From contig JASLJL010000250.1 of the NCBI GenBank assembly GCA_030152405.1, positions 1-6,695 of the forward strand: DNA of 6,695 nucleotides. The letters are read 5' to 3'. Shown here piece after piece: positions 5,728 through 6,695 of the stretch (its first letter is position 1; each line of letters begins with the position of its first letter). Below the pieces are notes generated by a model. That model was not told where the DNA came from, ran no database searches, and saw only the letters and a list, made by a program, of their open reading frames with translations. Source of the DNA: Gordonia sp. (in: high G+C Gram-positive bacteria) (GTDB lineage Bacteria; Actinomycetota; Actinomycetes; Mycobacteriales; Mycobacteriaceae). Both the position numbers and the translations under genes were made by a program.

Positions 5728-6330
5728 ATGACAGTTCCACTGATAGAGCCGACGGATCGTCGTCGACGCCGCACCCACAAGGCGGTGCTGGACGCGGCCG
5801 CGAGCCTGTTCGCCACGCAGGGCTTCCGACAGACCTCCGTCGACGAGCTCGCTCGGGTCGCCGACGTGGCGCTCAGTTCCATCTATGCGAACTTCCCGGG
5901 CGGCAAGGCCGACGTGTACGCCGCGCTGGCGTGCCGGATCGCCCGGGCGCACGCGGAGGAGATGGCCGATGCCATCGCGGCGGCGGACGGGCCGGTCGAA
6001 CTCACCGTTTTCGACGCCTACCTGCGGTTCCACGAGGACCACCCGGACGCCTTCCGGATACTCGGACTCTCCGACGTGGGGAGTGGCGATTCCGCGCTCG
6101 TGGATGAGGCTCGCCGTACGGTTCGGACGCTGCTCTCGGGCGTCGTCGACCAGGCGGTGGCCGCGTCGACACTGAACCGGAGTGACGCGAGGATCGAAGC
6201 GCTGCGACTCTGGGGCACGGTCAACGGGATGCTCGCGCTCGGAGCCCAAGGCTTTGCGACCACGGCGGAGATCGCGGAACTGCTGGCCGTGGTGCGGTCC
6301 GACCTCGCGTCACGGATCGGCGTCGAATGA
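5728..6330 (+). CDS. TetR/AcrR-family transcriptional regulator
   Basis: A 200-residue DNA-binding repressor-type protein of normal family length. The N-terminal domain (about residues 14-62) shows the TetR pattern: THKAVLDAAASLFATQGF, then the helix-turn-helix TSVDELARVADVALSSIYANF (about 35-55) and the following KADVYAAL. The C-terminal two thirds is the helical ligand and dimer domain, including a VNGMLALGAQGF-type segment; the ligand cannot be predicted. ATG 5728 is the only sensible start and seems leaderless. It is divergent from the broken thioesterase across 77 bp with repeated ACTATG sites and overlaps the next gene by 4 nt (ATGA), so autoregulation and control of both neighbours are likely. 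An acyl-CoA or fatty or aromatic acid effector would fit the thioesterase but is not shown. Confidence 0.93.
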   Translation: MTVPLIEPTDRRRRRTHKAVLDAAASLFATQGFRQTSVDELARVADVALSSIYANFPGGKADVYAALACRIARAHAEEMADAIAAADGPVELTVFDAYLRFHEDHPDAFRILGLSDVGSGDSALVDEARRTVRTLLSGVVDQAVAASTLNRSDARIEALRLWGTVNGMLALGAQGFATTAEIAELLAVVRSDLASRIGVE

Positions 6331-6695
6331 GGATCGGCGAGCTCACGCGGCGCGAGCGGGTCGCCGCAGCGATGTCGGCGTCCGCTGCGGCAACACGGTC
6401 GCTTCCCGACCTTCTACGCAGCGCCCCGGCGGGAGCGGGTGGGACGCTCGTGGCGCCGCCGGATTCGAGGTTCGCCACGGAGGTCGCTGACCGGGCGGCC
6501 GACGAGTTGTCGCCTGCCGTGCTCGCGCACAGCCGACGGTGCTTCCAATGGGCGACGGCGTTCGCCGAGGTCGACGGCCTCGTCGCCGATCCGGAGCAAC
6601 TCTGGGCGGCGACGATGCTACACGATCTCGCGCTCGGCGGCCCGGACGTCGGCGGGTACGGGTGCTTCGCCGCCATCGGAGGCGCCGCCGCGGCC
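6327..6695 (+). CDS. HD-domain protein (putative phosphohydrolase/hydratase), 3' end outside window
   Basis: The ATG overlaps the tetR stop (ATGA), and the frame is open for 123 codons to the window edge. The protein begins MRIGELTRRERVAAAM. It then shows a typical HD-superfamily start: AHSRRCFQWATAFAE, with His68 as the likely first metal ligand, followed by EQLWAATMLHDLAL with the His99-Asp100 doublet. Known: this HSxR...LHDL pattern occurs in metal-dependent HD proteins, including small cytosolic ones annotated as cyanamide-hydratase-like or as HD phosphohydrolases. The later Asp ligand lies beyond the window. The overlap implies co-transcription and translational coupling with tetR. Substrate unknown. 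Confidence 0.8.
   Translation, partial: MRIGELTRRERVAAAMSASAAATRSLPDLLRSAPAGAGGTLVAPPDSRFATEVADRAADELSPAVLAHSRRCFQWATAFAEVDGLVADPEQLWAATMLHDLALGGPDVGGYGCFAAIGGAAAA

Noticed and set aside
6221..6676. Minus-strand 151-codon frame opposite the HD gene
   Set aside because: Ser/Arg/Ala-rich shadow; the plus strand shows coupled start and HD motifs.

Overview
The window is very GC-rich with strong G/C third-position bias, and its proteins read like those of Mycobacteriales (Gordonia, Rhodococcus, Williamsia or Mycobacterium relatives). The sulfite reductase and HemW match the mycobacterial versions closely from memory. I infer an actinobacterium of that order; Gordonia-like is a guess. No phage, IS transposase, CRISPR, tRNA or rRNA is visible.

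Left part (1-3712, minus strand): an assimilatory sulfate-reduction operon, read right to left. It starts with a promoter and a cysteine-containing leader peptide, followed by a structured ~154-nt leader. Then come ferredoxin-type sulfite reductase (sir), APS reductase (cysH), ATP sulfurylase small subunit (cysD) and the first 18 codons of the ATP sulfurylase GTPase subunit (cysN). sir/cysH and cysH/cysD overlap by 4 nt (ATGA), and cysD/cysN are separated by 1 nt. Together they carry sulfate to APS (CysDN), APS to sulfite (CysH, iron-sulfur type, so no PAPS step is needed) and sulfite to sulfide (Sir).

Middle (3714-5002, plus strand): hemW, a radical-SAM haem chaperone, diverges from the sulfur operon with nearly back-to-back promoters. 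A 102-bp imperfect palindrome with a perfect 34-bp core follows 20 nt after its stop, in a 222-bp gap between convergent genes.

Right part (5225-6695): a PaaI-like hotdog thioesterase on the minus strand is interrupted by an in-frame TAG at codon 75. Its 77-bp divergent promoter region with tetR holds repeated ACTATG/CATAGT half-sites that look like TetR operators. tetR appears leaderless and overlaps by 4 nt an HD-domain protein that runs off the window end.

The most interesting items are the leader peptide with competing RNA segments upstream of sir, the large palindrome after hemW, and the nonsense-interrupted thioesterase in a TetR-controlled locus.
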